From NCBI GenBank assembly GCA_028702135.1, contig JAQVPJ010000004.1:1-64000 (forward strand): a stretch of 64,000 bases of DNA. Reading direction: 5' to 3'. The first letter of the stretch is position 1. Every line of letters starts with the position of its first letter. The notes beneath the pieces are model-generated. The model had not been told where the DNA came from and did not search any database. It was given only the letters and a program-made list of their open reading frames with translations. Shown here piece by piece: positions 48,259 to 57,153 of this stretch. The stretch is from Eubacteriales bacterium (lineage in GTDB: Bacteria > Bacillota > Clostridia > Oscillospirales > CAG-382). A program made the translations under genes and the position numbers.

Positions 48259-48381
48259 ATGGAAAAGACTGATACCGCAAGTTTTGCGGCATATACCGAG
48301 AATCTGTTTAACGATGACGAGCAGATTGAGTTTGCATGATTTGTAGACGATATACACCGAAAAGGCGCAAAGGTTGTCATC
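48259..48381 (+). pseudogene. Fragment of a Dam-type (GATC) adenine methyltransferase
   Basis: Translation from 48259 reads TASFAAYTENLFNDDEQIEFA, an in-frame TGA (48337-48339), then FVDDIHRKGAKVVI. This matches the part of Dam/DpnM-type N6-adenine methylases just after the DPPY motif, where homologues read (S/T)xTxSFxxYTxxxFxxxDQ, and which normally continues into SNSD. Here it ends at VVI and runs into the dpnC leader. Both ends of the enzyme are missing and a stop interrupts the rest, so it is dead. It begins just after the MFS stop and directly abuts the DpnI gene. Confidence 0.75.
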
Positions 48382-48412
48382 AGAAAGAGAAAGTGCAAAG
48401 GAGACTTCGAAT

Positions 48413-49192
48413 ATGAATTTAGACTTTGATTCGTCGCTTGGCACAAGCTATCATTCTGGGACTCAAATTGCAAGGATTCTAACTGAAGCATGGGTTGAAA
48501 GTAATATGTTCTGTCCACGATGTGGCGGTCAGAGTATTGAACATTATCCAAATAACCGCCCTGTTGCTGATTTTTATTGCCCCCGATGCAAAAGCGAGTT
48601 TGAACTGAAGAGTAAACAAGGAAACCTTGGTAAGAAAATCAATGACGGCGCTTATGATACAATGATACAGCGGATAACAAGTAATCAAAATCCAGATTTC
48701 TTTTTTATGAGATATTCTAAGGAAAAATTGCGAGTTACTAACTTTTTACTTATTCCTAAGCACTTTTTTCTTCCCGATATTGTAGAAAAACGCAAACCCC
48801 TATCAGACACTGCGAGACGAGCTGGTTGGATAGGCTGTAACATATTGATTGACAAAATACCGAAACAAGGCCGCATAGAGATTATATCGAATGGTATTAT
48901 CCGTAATCGTGATGAAGTTGTAAATAAAGTAAACCGTAGCAATGCTTTGGCAACAAATGATATAAATGCTCGTGGCTGGTTACTTGATGTTCTATACTTT
49001 GTGAACCAATTGCGAGGTGAGCTTTTTTCTTTAAGTGATATGTATTCATTCAGTGAACAGCTTTATATTAAACACCCGCAAAATCACAATATTAAACCTA
49101 AAATCCGACAGCAACTTCAAATGTTGCGCGATAGAGGATTCATTGAGTTTCTTGGAAATGGGCAGTATAGAAAGATTACAGGAGATGATTAA
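48413..49192 (+). CDS. dpnC: DpnI-like restriction endonuclease specific for methylated GATC
   Basis: A 259-residue close relative of DpnI (254 residues), recognisable along its whole length. A zinc site (Cys34, 37, 56, 59) frames the PD-(D/E)xK catalytic core Asp53, Glu64, Lys66 (VADFY and FELKSK). Next come NDGAY, NPDFFFMRY, TARRAGWIGCNI and a C-terminal winged helix (IRQQLQMLRDRGFIEF). Type IIM: it cuts G(m6A)TC, so the host must lack GATC adenine methylation. It is more AT-rich than its surroundings and lies between two broken methylase genes. AAAGGAG is 9 bases before the ATG. Confidence 0.95.
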   Translation: MNLDFDSSLGTSYHSGTQIARILTEAWVESNMFCPRCGGQSIEHYPNNRPVADFYCPRCKSEFELKSKQGNLGKKINDGAYDTMIQRITSNQNPDFFFMRYSKEKLRVTNFLLIPKHFFLPDIVEKRKPLSDTARRAGWIGCNILIDKIPKQGRIEIISNGIIRNRDEVVNKVNRSNALATNDINARGWLLDVLYFVNQLRGELFSLSDMYSFSEQLYIKHPQNHNIKPKIRQQLQMLRDRGFIEFLGNGQYRKITGDD

Positions 49193-49393
49193 ATGAAAAA
49201 ATTTGTTATTGCTATAGAAGAAATGATAGTAGAAAATTTCGAAATTGAAGTTGAAAATTCCGAAGAGGCTTTCGAGATAGCACAGAGAAAATATAAGAAT
49301 GAGGAGATTGTGTTGTCGCCAGGAGAAGTTCAATTTAAGCAGATTACCATTATAGAACCGGATGATGGAGACTGTCATTGGATAGAATTTTAA
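49193..49393 (+). CDS. dpnD: DpnD/PcfM-like small protein
   Basis: A 66-residue acidic protein: KKFVIAIEEMIVENFEIEV, then SEEAFEIAQRKYKNEEIVLSPG. This is the pattern of DpnD, the small protein encoded after DpnI in the pneumococcal DpnI cassette. Its function is not settled. It begins immediately after the dpnC stop (TAAATG). The C-terminal 12 residues (EPDDGDCHWIEF) extend past the usual length. Its presence shows that the whole two-gene cassette came together. Confidence 0.85.
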   Translation: MKKFVIAIEEMIVENFEIEVENSEEAFEIAQRKYKNEEIVLSPGEVQFKQITIIEPDDGDCHWIEF

Positions 49394-49621
49394 CGAATCA
49401 GCAACTGGTCGCCGTACATACCCCGCAACATACTGCTCCGATACTCCAAAGAGGGAGATTTTGAGGTCATGCATATCTTTGAAAATGCAGGTTTTAAACT
49501 CAAAGAATTGATTATTAAGGAACAGCATAATTGCAAAGCTACGGGATATTGGAAAACAAACAGTATAAAATATAACTTTTTACTTATTGCACACGAGTAT
49601 TTATTAGTGTTTAAAAAATAA
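49394..49621 (+). pseudogene. Internally deleted fragment of a second DNA methyltransferase
   Basis: Directly after the dpnD stop and in the same frame, 75 codons read NWSPYIPRNILLRYSKEGDF, the region just before the FxGxGTT SAM motif in N4/N6 DNA methylases. They then jump to HIFENAGFKLKELIIKEQH and YNFLLIAHEYLLVFKK, the C-terminal end of such enzymes. The SAM-binding and catalytic middle is absent and no start codon is present, so it cannot work. It seems to be a deletion remnant of a methylase that once stood beside the Dam gene. Confidence 0.72.
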
Positions 49622-49800
49622 CTTGACTCACGGTTTAATAAACAAGCAGAGAATTTGTACGGCGAATTTAAACGATTTAAGATTACCTAAAAACTTTCGT
49701 AAAAAAAGACCGACCGTTTTTCCGGTTGGCCTTTTATTATCCTTAAGAGTGCTGCTTTTAACCCGCAGCCGTTTTTTATGTACTCTTATAATTTTTCCGT
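49622..49800. other. Non-coding stretch between the restriction island and pssA
   Basis: About 180 bases without a gene. It holds the terminator at 49702-49735 and a small GCTGC/GCAGC hairpin near 49750-49770. No attachment site or direct repeat bounding the island was noticed. Confidence 0.5.
49702..49735 (-). terminator. Terminator of the yicC-to-pssA gene block
   Basis: On the minus strand GGCCAACC pairs with GGTCGGTC around a GGAAAAAC loop (one G-U, near-perfect), followed by seven T. It faces the end of pssA; on the plus strand it is followed by CTTTTATT and may also stop transcripts leaving the restriction island. Confidence 0.85.
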
Positions 49801-50454
49801 TTATAACGGCAGATGCAGCTCGTCCACAAACAGTAAAATCAAAACGCAGATTATTTCAAAAACGACGATACCGAGCTGTGTTTTCAATCCGATTTTCTTT
49901 ATCCTTATCTTTAATATAAACGAAAGACCGCCAAGCAGGAAGAACGCCCGGAAAATCCATCTCGTGATTTCCGTGTTTTTTATAAAAGCGGTTAACAACA
50001 CCAAAAACGGCAGTGCTACGCAGGAAAACGGAATAGGTACTCCTGTGAAATGCTTCATATTCATATCCGGAGTGTCCGAAAGTGCCTGAGTGTTGAAATA
50101 AGCGAGCCTGATAGCGCCGCAAACGATAAAAACAAGGTAAATCATAAGATCGGCGACTCCGCTGTATCCCATATTATATACGATAAGCGCAGGTGCTACA
50201 CCAAAGCTCACAATATCGGCAAGGCTGTCAAGCTGGATTCCGAAAATTTTCTCCCTGCGCTTTCTTACTCCCGTGCCTCTTGCGATTCTGCCGTCAAACA
50301 TATCGCATAAACCGGCAATAAGGAACATAATTATCGCAAGCTTATACATTCCGACACCATTCGATTCCTCGCTCGCACATAAAACTGCCACTATCGACGA
50401 AACAAGCCCCAAAAGCGTAACCGTATTCGCCAGATTGAAATAACCGATAAACAT
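49801..50454 (-). CDS. pssA: CDP-diacylglycerol-serine O-phosphatidyltransferase
   Basis: A 217-residue membrane enzyme making phosphatidylserine, the precursor of phosphatidylethanolamine. The CDP-alcohol transferase motif is DMFDGRIAR, then G and two Asp in GIQLDSLADIVSFGVAPA; the 12-residue gap between AR and G is longer than in PgsA and is seen in PssA. Six to eight helices. AAGGGGAG lies 9 bases before the ATG at 50454; longer in-frame starts lie inside rsgA. It follows rsgA by 37 bases. Confidence 0.92.
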   Translation of the reverse strand: MFIGYFNLANTVTLLGLVSSIVAVLCASEESNGVGMYKLAIIMFLIAGLCDMFDGRIARGTGVRKRREKIFGIQLDSLADIVSFGVAPALIVYNMGYSGVADLMIYLVFIVCGAIRLAYFNTQALSDTPDMNMKHFTGVPIPFSCVALPFLVLLTAFIKNTEITRWIFRAFFLLGGLSFILKIRIKKIGLKTQLGIVVFEIICVLILLFVDELHLPL

Positions 50455-50491
50455 AAATTTATTCTCCCCTTGTGATACCAACATTGAAAAA

Positions 50492-51367
50492 TCAATACCG
50501 AGGTATATTCTTAACCTCATTAAATAGCTTTATATAGCTCTCGTGCCTTGAAGCTGATACCAAGCCCTTTTCAACAGCTTCCGATACCGCACAGCCCTGC
50601 TCGCCGGTGTGAGTGCATTTCCTGAACCTGCAAGACACCGTATAAGGCGCGAATTCGGGAAAGCAGTCCGCCGTTTCGCCGGGTTCGAGCGTACAGCATT
50701 GCTCAATATCAAGCATAGAAAATCCGGGCGTATCGGCTATATATGTGTCTTCACCGAGTGAAAACAGCTCTGTTACCCTTGTGGTGTTGCGTCCTCTTCT
50801 GATCTTATCCGATAGTTCTCCGACATCGGTTTGAAGACTTGGGAACAGCAGGTTTATCAAAGTAGATTTTCCCACTCCGGAAGCACCCGTAAGAACCGTT
50901 GTCTTCCCTTTCAAGCATGCACGGATTTTATCAACGCTTTTACTGTCGCTGCTGCTCGTTACAGTAAGCTCAAACGGTGTCTTACGATAGATGCCTGCAA
51001 GTGTTTCGGCCTTTGCAATATCGGATTTGGTGACCACGATATAAACCTCTGCGCCGGATTTTACCGCAATAGTGCTCAGAACGTCGATGTTGTACGGCAC
51101 AGGACTCGGCTGATCCGCAGAAGCAACGATAAGGAGCATATCCACATTCGCAACCGGAGGACGCACAAAACTGTTTTTTCTTTCCTCACAGACGTTTATA
51201 AAGCCGGTCCCGTCCTTGTTGTCTATAAACGATACATAATCACCGGCCAATAGCTTTTTACCGATTTCCTTACGTATTTTGGCAGATGCGCGGCACATAT
51301 AAATCTCTTGTGCCGATTCCACCGTGTAAAGCCCGTTTTGTCCCTTTAGTATCCTGCCTTTTTTAAT
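50492..51367 (-). CDS. rsgA: Ribosome small-subunit GTPase RsgA, apparently with an AUU start
   Basis: A 291-residue circularly permuted GTPase of late 30S assembly. An N-terminal OB fold (GRILKGQNGLYTV) precedes G4 TKSD, G1 GASGVGKST and G3 DTPG; the C-terminal zinc knuckle is CRFRKCTHTGEQGC. The conserved first strand lies upstream of the first possible normal start (GTG 51322). The frame continues to AUU at 51367 with GGAGG 5 bases before it, and no in-frame ATG, GTG or TTG exists before the stop inside prkC. From AUU the protein reads (M)KKGRILKG, the usual RsgA N-terminus. Confidence 0.85.
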   Translation of the reverse strand: MKKGRILKGQNGLYTVESAQEIYMCRASAKIRKEIGKKLLAGDYVSFIDNKDGTGFINVCEERKNSFVRPPVANVDMLLIVASADQPSPVPYNIDVLSTIAVKSGAEVYIVVTKSDIAKAETLAGIYRKTPFELTVTSSSDSKSVDKIRACLKGKTTVLTGASGVGKSTLINLLFPSLQTDVGELSDKIRRGRNTTRVTELFSLGEDTYIADTPGFSMLDIEQCCTLEPGETADCFPEFAPYTVSCRFRKCTHTGEQGCAVSEAVEKGLVSASRHESYIKLFNEVKNIPRY

Positions 51368-51389
51368 GATAACCTCCGTGTAACCGAAT

Positions 51390-53537
51390 TTAATAATTCG
51401 GTTCCTCCCATTCTATTGGTACTCCGTATATAATATAAATCTCCGTATCCGGACCTATCTTCGTACCGACCGGAATGCTCTGATAAACGACGATAGTTTC
51501 ATCGGTGAGCTTGTGGGATTCCATAAACGGCGAATTGTTGACTATTTCTATCGCCTCCGCATACTCATAGCCCGAAACCAGCATCTCAAGGGTTCCGTCA
51601 CCGCTTTCGATATAATATGCCCTGAAGTCGTTTATTGTTATGCCGAGGGCATTGAGCTGATTTAACGCATCGGTCTTGTTCGACCCTGTAATATCAGGCA
51701 TTGAATTACCGTCCGGCTTTACTGAATAGGTTATTGTAACCGTAGTTCCGCTCGGACTGACCGTTCCGGGAGGTACATCCTGCGAAATAACGGTGTTGTT
51801 GCCGTCGGCGTTCTCTACCGGAACAAGCGTGTATTTATACAGCGTGTACTGAACTTTCTCTGTCGCTATGCTCACAGTGCTCCCCACAAGGTTGGGCATC
51901 GGAGCTGTGTCGTTAGATACGGGACGTGCGCATATATACACAGTTATCGGGTCCCCTGCCCTGACAAGGCTTCCCGCCTCCGGTACGGTTCTGGTAACCT
52001 GATTTTCAAAGAAGTTATTGCTGCTCTCCGTTTCCGTTATCACATCGAGTTTATACATATCTCCCTGCAGCAATACCATAGCGGCCGTTCGCGTAAGATA
52101 TGTCACATCGGGGACAGTAACGTCCTCTAACTTTCTGCAAACCGTTATTACATCGTAGTTGAAATATTTATTGCTGCTGTCGCTGGCGGATTTGCTTATA
52201 TGACCTCCCGGCGGGTCGGTTGAAATTATCCGTCCCGAAGCAAAATCATCGTTTTCGACATATTCGACTTTTTTGATTTTGAAGTTCGCCCCGAATGTGC
52301 CGTTGTTGAGCTTTGCTTTAAGCTCGGAGTTCCATTCCAGGTTTATGAGATCCGGATATGTCACGGTTTTATCTTCAGCGGGGCCGGGGAAAATTACTTT
52401 ATACAGTACAATACCGCCGAGCACGAGCGCAACTAAAAGGAGAGGAATGGCAACACCCATAATGATAGGGAAAAATGAACGGCTTTTTTTGACCTGCTTT
52501 TTATTCTTTGCTTCATTAACCTTTTTTCCCTTGACTTTTCTGTCATTTGGCTGCCTTTTTATATTCTTGCCGAGCGTCTCCGCAATTTCGTTATCACCAT
52601 AGTTCTGAATCTCGCTCGTGTCTATCATATCAATAGATACCGCCGCCGGATTGCTTTTTGCCGTTTCGTCATTGCTGCCACCGATTAAAAAGACTACATC
52701 GGGATTTCTTAACACCCATTCTATCGCCTTGCACATGGTATGTGCGGATGAAAAACGGGCGTATGGGTCCTTCTCCATCGCTTTGAGAATGATCTGGCAT
52801 ACTCCCACCGGGAGCGTTTTCACAAGATCCGCGGGGTTCCTCGGCTTTTGGTTGATCTGCTTCATCGCTATGGAAAGCGGGCTGTCCGCAGTGAACGGGA
52901 GCTGCCCGGTTACCGCCTCATACATCATCACGCCCACAGCGTATATATCGGAATAAAAATTGGTTTCTTTACCGCTCGCCTGCTCCGGGCTTATATAATA
53001 GACAGTTCCTATCGCCTTTTCCGTAAGCGTCAGCGACGGCGCATTCGGCAGTTTTGCGATGCCGAAATCAGTCACTTTTATTTCACCGTTTTTTTCCAGC
53101 ATAATATTCTGCGGCTTGATGTCCCTGTGAATAACGCTCTTACTGTGTGCGTGTTCAAGCGCACGCAGGATCTGAAGGATATAGACGCATGCCTCTTTCC
53201 AGGGAAGTGCACCCTTGTTGTCCAGATACTCACGAAGGGTTATGCCGTCAAGGAATTCCATTACGATATACTTCATATCAGGATAAATCGCAACGTCATA
53301 GATACTTACAATATTCTTATGCGAAAGCATGGCGACTGCTTTCGATTCGTTGATGAACCTTGCCTCCGCCTGTTCGTTACCATTGAACTCGTCGTTTAAA
53401 ATTTTAATGGCAACGATACGGTTCATAACAAGATCCTCAGCCTTGAGCACAAACGCCATTCCGCCCAGGCCCACAAGCTCAAGAATTTTGTATCTCCCGT
53501 CAAGCACCTTACCTATAAAATTTTCGTACTTATACAT
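51390..53537 (-). CDS. prkC: PASTA-domain serine/threonine kinase (PrkC/PknB-like)
   Basis: A 715-residue membrane kinase. The cytoplasmic kinase domain (about 10-270) has GLGGMAFVLKAED, the ATP-binding Lys in VAIKIL, HRDIKPQN and DFGIAK. A basic linker, one membrane helix (about 355-385; IPLLLVALVLGGIVLY) and three to four extracellular PASTA modules (VPDVTYLTR, MPNLVGSTVSIA and MPDITGSNKTDALNQL mark them) follow. It senses muropeptides or lipid II. The ATG at 53537 is preferred over GTG at 53546; neither has a good ribosome site. It is paired with the phosphatase gene upstream. Confidence 0.95.
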   Translation of the reverse strand: MYKYENFIGKVLDGRYKILELVGLGGMAFVLKAEDLVMNRIVAIKILNDEFNGNEQAEARFINESKAVAMLSHKNIVSIYDVAIYPDMKYIVMEFLDGITLREYLDNKGALPWKEACVYILQILRALEHAHSKSVIHRDIKPQNIMLEKNGEIKVTDFGIAKLPNAPSLTLTEKAIGTVYYISPEQASGKETNFYSDIYAVGVMMYEAVTGQLPFTADSPLSIAMKQINQKPRNPADLVKTLPVGVCQIILKAMEKDPYARFSSAHTMCKAIEWVLRNPDVVFLIGGSNDETAKSNPAAVSIDMIDTSEIQNYGDNEIAETLGKNIKRQPNDRKVKGKKVNEAKNKKQVKKSRSFFPIIMGVAIPLLLVALVLGGIVLYKVIFPGPAEDKTVTYPDLINLEWNSELKAKLNNGTFGANFKIKKVEYVENDDFASGRIISTDPPGGHISKSASDSSNKYFNYDVITVCRKLEDVTVPDVTYLTRTAAMVLLQGDMYKLDVITETESSNNFFENQVTRTVPEAGSLVRAGDPITVYICARPVSNDTAPMPNLVGSTVSIATEKVQYTLYKYTLVPVENADGNNTVISQDVPPGTVSPSGTTVTITYSVKPDGNSMPDITGSNKTDALNQLNALGITINDFRAYYIESGDGTLEMLVSGYEYAEAIEIVNNSPFMESHKLTDETIVVYQSIPVGTKIGPDTEIYIIYGVPIEWEEPNY

Positions 53538-53619
53538 CTTAAACACCGTGACTTAAATAACGATATGAGTATTTAAGTTTCCTTTCTGCCGTAAATATAT
53601 TAACGGGTACAAGTCCTGC

Positions 53620-54375
53620 TCAATTTTTACCTATCAGAACAGCGGTGATATTGTCAATACCGCCTTTTTCGTTTGTTTTTGCTATAAGAGCTTCCGCTTT
53701 CTTTTTTAAAGAACCGCTTTTTGTGTTATTTTCCGAGATGACGGTTTGAATCTCCTCGTCTGAAAGATGAGTCGTAAGACCATCGCTGCACAAAAGCAGT
53801 AATTCATAATCCTCATCCTTAAGGCAGAAAATCTCCGGTTCCACACTTTCGTTAACGCCGAGCGCTCTTAAAATAATGTTCTTATTCGGGTGGCTGGTTG
53901 CCTCCTCCCTTGTGATGCTGCCCTTGTCGAGCAGATATTGCACAAAGGAGTGGTCGTGTGTTATCTGTTTTATTTTTTTATCCCTGTAAGTATATAGTCT
54001 GCTGTCGCCGACGTTGCATGCGACTGTATTTCCGTTGCAGATAAGTACCGAAACCAATGTCGTTCCCATGCCCTCAAGCTCTGTATCGTAATTGGCTGTT
54101 TCAAAAACTATTTTGTTCGCATTACTTACAGCCTTGATAAGTATATCCTTTATCTGTTCACATGACATCTTTTCGTAATCTATATGCGACATCTCTGATT
54201 TAATAACCTGCGTATAAGCCTTTACTGCAAGATTGCTCGCGATATTTCCGCCCTTTGCGCCGCCCATTCCGTCGCAGACGACCGCGCTGAAAAAGTGCTC
54301 CTTGGAAATGACTGTGAAGCTGTCCTGATTGCTTTTTCTTTTTAGTCCTATATCGGTTTTTCCGCTATACTTCAA
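53620..54375 (-). CDS. prpC: PP2C-type serine/threonine phosphatase
   Basis: A 251-residue PPM phosphatase: TDIGLKRKSNQDS, VVCDGMGGAKGGNIAS (metal-binding Asp-Gly), GTTLVSVLICNG, NVGDSRLYTYRD, LLCSDGLTTHL and GGIDNITAVLI. It removes phosphate from PrkC and its targets. The start is TTG at 54375 with GGGAG seven bases upstream. It lies between rlmN and prkC as in B. subtilis. Confidence 0.95.
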   Translation of the reverse strand: MKYSGKTDIGLKRKSNQDSFTVISKEHFFSAVVCDGMGGAKGGNIASNLAVKAYTQVIKSEMSHIDYEKMSCEQIKDILIKAVSNANKIVFETANYDTELEGMGTTLVSVLICNGNTVACNVGDSRLYTYRDKKIKQITHDHSFVQYLLDKGSITREEATSHPNKNIILRALGVNESVEPEIFCLKDEDYELLLLCSDGLTTHLSDEEIQTVISENNTKSGSLKKKAEALIAKTNEKGGIDNITAVLIGKN

Positions 54376-54409
54376 GCACTCACTCCCTTTATTTGCAAAA
54401 AGGCAAGAA

Positions 54410-55432
54410 TTAGCTGCTATGATTCGCTCTTAATTGTCCGCAGGAAGCATTGATGTCGCTTCCCAACCTGCGGCGTACCGTTACGCTTATTCTATATTTT
54501 TCTATCGTCCGTGTAAAGACTTCTATTGAACTTTTTTCGCTTTTTTTAAAACTTTTTTCCTTAACAGGGTTTACGGGTATCAAATTTACATGGCATAACA
54601 TCCCCGAAAGCAGTTTTCCAAGCCTGTCTGCTTCCTCCCCGCTGTCGTTTACGCCTGAAATCAATGCATATTCAAACGATATTCTCCTGCCTGTTTTTTT
54701 AATATACTGCCGGCAGGACGCTAACAGCTGCTCCAAAGACCATTTTCTTGCCACAGGCATTATTTCCTCTCTCTTTTTCTGATCTGAGGCGTGCAGCGAT
54801 ACCGAGAGGGTTATAGGCAGGTTCTCTTGTGCAAGTCTGTCGATCTTATCGGCAATACCGCAGGTGGACAGCGAAATATGCCTCATACCTATATTCAAGC
54901 CCTTTTCATTGTTCACAAGACGCAGAAAACGCACCACATTGTCGTAATTGTCAAGAGGCTCGCCGATACCCATCAGAACGATGTTGGACACCTTCTCCGC
55001 AAGGTCCCGCTCACAGCACATTATCTGGAGCAGCATCTCGCTGGGAAGCAGGTTTCTTCTAAAGCCGTTTATTGTCGAAGCACAGAAATCACAGCCCATT
55101 TTACAGCCCGCCTGTGTCGACAGGCATATTGTGTTGCCGTGCTTATAACGCATAAATACAGTCTCTATCATCTCGCCGTCATCAAGACGGTACAGATATT
55201 TAACCGTGCCGTCTATTTGGGAGACAAATTTTTCCTCTATGCTGATGCTCTTTATCTGCGCGCTTTCGCTCAGCTTTGCGATAAGCTCCTTCGGGATATT
55301 CGACATATCCGAAAAACTCTTAACACCCTTATAAAGCCATGAGAACACCTGTGAGGCTCTGAAGCGCTTTTCCCCTATAGAAACGATAAGTTCTTCTATT
55401 TCTCCGGGGAACAAGGACAGAATATCAGTCAT
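54410..55432 (-). CDS. rlmN: 23S rRNA (adenine2503-C2)/tRNA (adenine37-C2) methyltransferase RlmN
   Basis: A 340-residue radical-SAM enzyme. The cluster motif is CKMGCDFCAST; other blocks are GEPLDNYDNVVRFLR, MRHISLSTCGI, SLHASDQKKR and the methyl-carrying Cys near the end (INASCGQLR). The ATG at 55432 overlaps the pepF stop as ATGA, typical coupling. A second in-frame ATG at 55450 lies within pepF and has no ribosome site. Confidence 0.95.
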   Translation of the reverse strand: MTDILSLFPGEIEELIVSIGEKRFRASQVFSWLYKGVKSFSDMSNIPKELIAKLSESAQIKSISIEEKFVSQIDGTVKYLYRLDDGEMIETVFMRYKHGNTICLSTQAGCKMGCDFCASTINGFRRNLLPSEMLLQIMCCERDLAEKVSNIVLMGIGEPLDNYDNVVRFLRLVNNEKGLNIGMRHISLSTCGIADKIDRLAQENLPITLSVSLHASDQKKREEIMPVARKWSLEQLLASCRQYIKKTGRRISFEYALISGVNDSGEEADRLGKLLSGMLCHVNLIPVNPVKEKSFKKSEKSSIEVFTRTIEKYRISVTVRRRLGSDINASCGQLRANHSS

Positions 55433-57111
55433 TGCTTTTTGTTCAGCCATTCGTTCGCTGCTTTTACCACAGCTTTAAGGCTTCCCTTCTCAAACGGTGG
55501 GATGACTCCGCCTTTTTTGCAGAGCTCGACAAATGTATATCTGCCGCCGCCCCCGACAAAGTCATTGTACTTTTTAAATGCTTCATCGTAATTTTCCTGA
55601 GACATCGCCCAATATTCAAGCGCGACTGTCTGGGCAAGACAATAATCAATATAATAGAACGGGAATTGGAAAATATGGAGCTGACGCTGCCACAGCTTCC
55701 CCTCATTGTAAAAGGAAATATCAGAAAAGTCCATATAAGGTCTGTAAATTTTTTCTAACCTGCTCCATTCTTCATGCCTCTGGGCGGGCGTGAGTTCGGG
55801 TTTATCATAAATTATATGCTGGAAGTGATCGACCATGGTTCCGTAAGGTATAAAGGTAAGGCAGCTCTCGAGGTGTGCGAACTTCGCTCTGCTTTCGTCC
55901 TCGCCGTAAAAGAGATGCAGCCATTTCCATGCAAAAAACTCCATCGACATAGAATGAACCTCACAGGATTCATAGGTCGGATTCATTTGCTCCACCAGCT
56001 CAAAATCCTTTGCCGCATACGAGGCATACGCGTGTCCCGCCTCGTGGGTGAGAACGTCCACATCACCCGCCGTGCCGTTAAAGTTGCTGAATATGAAGGG
56101 GGACTTATAATCGGGAATATAGGAACAATAGCCGCCGTTTGCCTTACCCTTTTTGGCAAGACAGTCGAACAGCTCGTTATCTAACATAAAATTAATGAAT
56201 TCTCCGGTTTCCGGACTCATCTCGTTGTACATTTGTTTTCCCGCGGCGAAAATATCCTCCGGAGTGCCCTTCGGCTTGGGATTGCCCTCCTTGTAGGTGA
56301 AGTTGTCGTCATAAAACTTCATATCCGTCACGCCAATACGAAGAGCCTGCTTTCTTTTGAGCTCGTTTACGATGGGAACGATATCCTCCACGACCTGCTT
56401 TCTGAACGAAGCTACATCCTCCGGAGTATAGCAATTTCTTGTCATACGCAGATAACCAAGCTCGGTAAAACTGTTATATCCGAGTGTTTTTGCGATCTTA
56501 GTCCTGATTTTAACGAGTTTGTCAAAATTATCGTCAAGCTGATTACCGATGGAGTTATAAAATCCCGCAAGCGCCGTGTACGCCGCTTTTCTTACCTCTC
56601 TGTTTTTGTCTATCGCATAGGGAGTCATCTGCGAGGTCGTGAGCTTCTTTCCGTCAAAATCTATCTGAGCCGACGCCATCAGCTTCTGATATTCGGAAAC
56701 AAGACGGTTTTCCTCCTGAAGCATGGGTACGATTTCCGGTGAGAAGCATTTAAGCTCCATCTCAATGTTTTTGAACAACAGACTGCCGACTCTGTCCTCA
56801 AGCTCGTTGCGGAACGGTGAGTCGAACAGTGCTTTTGCAAAACCGAACATCGATTCCTGCAGCACAGGCATATTTTCATCTACAAACTTATACTCCTCGG
56901 CATAATATTCATCGGTTGTGTCGATGGTATTGCGTATATATGCCAATACTGTCATAGACTTAATATACGAGACGGCCTTTTCGTGCTCTGCAATAATAGC
57001 GGCTATTTCATCAACGCTCTTTGCAGAATTGACATCGGAAGCAAGCCTTGCGTACAGGGCTTTATACTTTTCCAAGTCGATTCTTTCGTACTTCATTTCG
57101 GAAAACTTCAT
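55429..57111 (-). CDS. pepF: M3-family oligoendopeptidase (PepF-like)
   Basis: A 560-residue zinc peptidase. The HEAGHAYASY site (HExxH) and the downstream Glu in NPTYESCEVHSMSMEFF supply zinc ligands. All-helical fold, no signal peptide, cytosolic. It cleaves short peptides. The ATG at 57111 is behind GGGAG (8 bases), so the in-frame start at 57141 is rejected. Its position between rsmB and rlmN interrupts an otherwise conserved Bacillota gene order. Confidence 0.93.
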   Translation of the reverse strand: MKFSEMKYERIDLEKYKALYARLASDVNSAKSVDEIAAIIAEHEKAVSYIKSMTVLAYIRNTIDTTDEYYAEEYKFVDENMPVLQESMFGFAKALFDSPFRNELEDRVGSLLFKNIEMELKCFSPEIVPMLQEENRLVSEYQKLMASAQIDFDGKKLTTSQMTPYAIDKNREVRKAAYTALAGFYNSIGNQLDDNFDKLVKIRTKIAKTLGYNSFTELGYLRMTRNCYTPEDVASFRKQVVEDIVPIVNELKRKQALRIGVTDMKFYDDNFTYKEGNPKPKGTPEDIFAAGKQMYNEMSPETGEFINFMLDNELFDCLAKKGKANGGYCSYIPDYKSPFIFSNFNGTAGDVDVLTHEAGHAYASYAAKDFELVEQMNPTYESCEVHSMSMEFFAWKWLHLFYGEDESRAKFAHLESCLTFIPYGTMVDHFQHIIYDKPELTPAQRHEEWSRLEKIYRPYMDFSDISFYNEGKLWQRQLHIFQFPFYYIDYCLAQTVALEYWAMSQENYDEAFKKYNDFVGGGGRYTFVELCKKGGVIPPFEKGSLKAVVKAANEWLNKKQ

Positions 57112-57153
57112 CTTGATTTCTCCCTTTGGTTTTTCCTGCAAAAAGCAGGGTGT

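Noticed and set aside
48256-49700. Insertion sequence or integron carrying dpnC
   Set aside because: No transposase, integrase, terminal inverted repeat or target duplication was seen; gene replacement by recombination fits better.
51322-51324. GTG start of rsgA
   Set aside because: It has no ribosome site and would delete the conserved GRILKGQNGLYTV strand of the OB fold.
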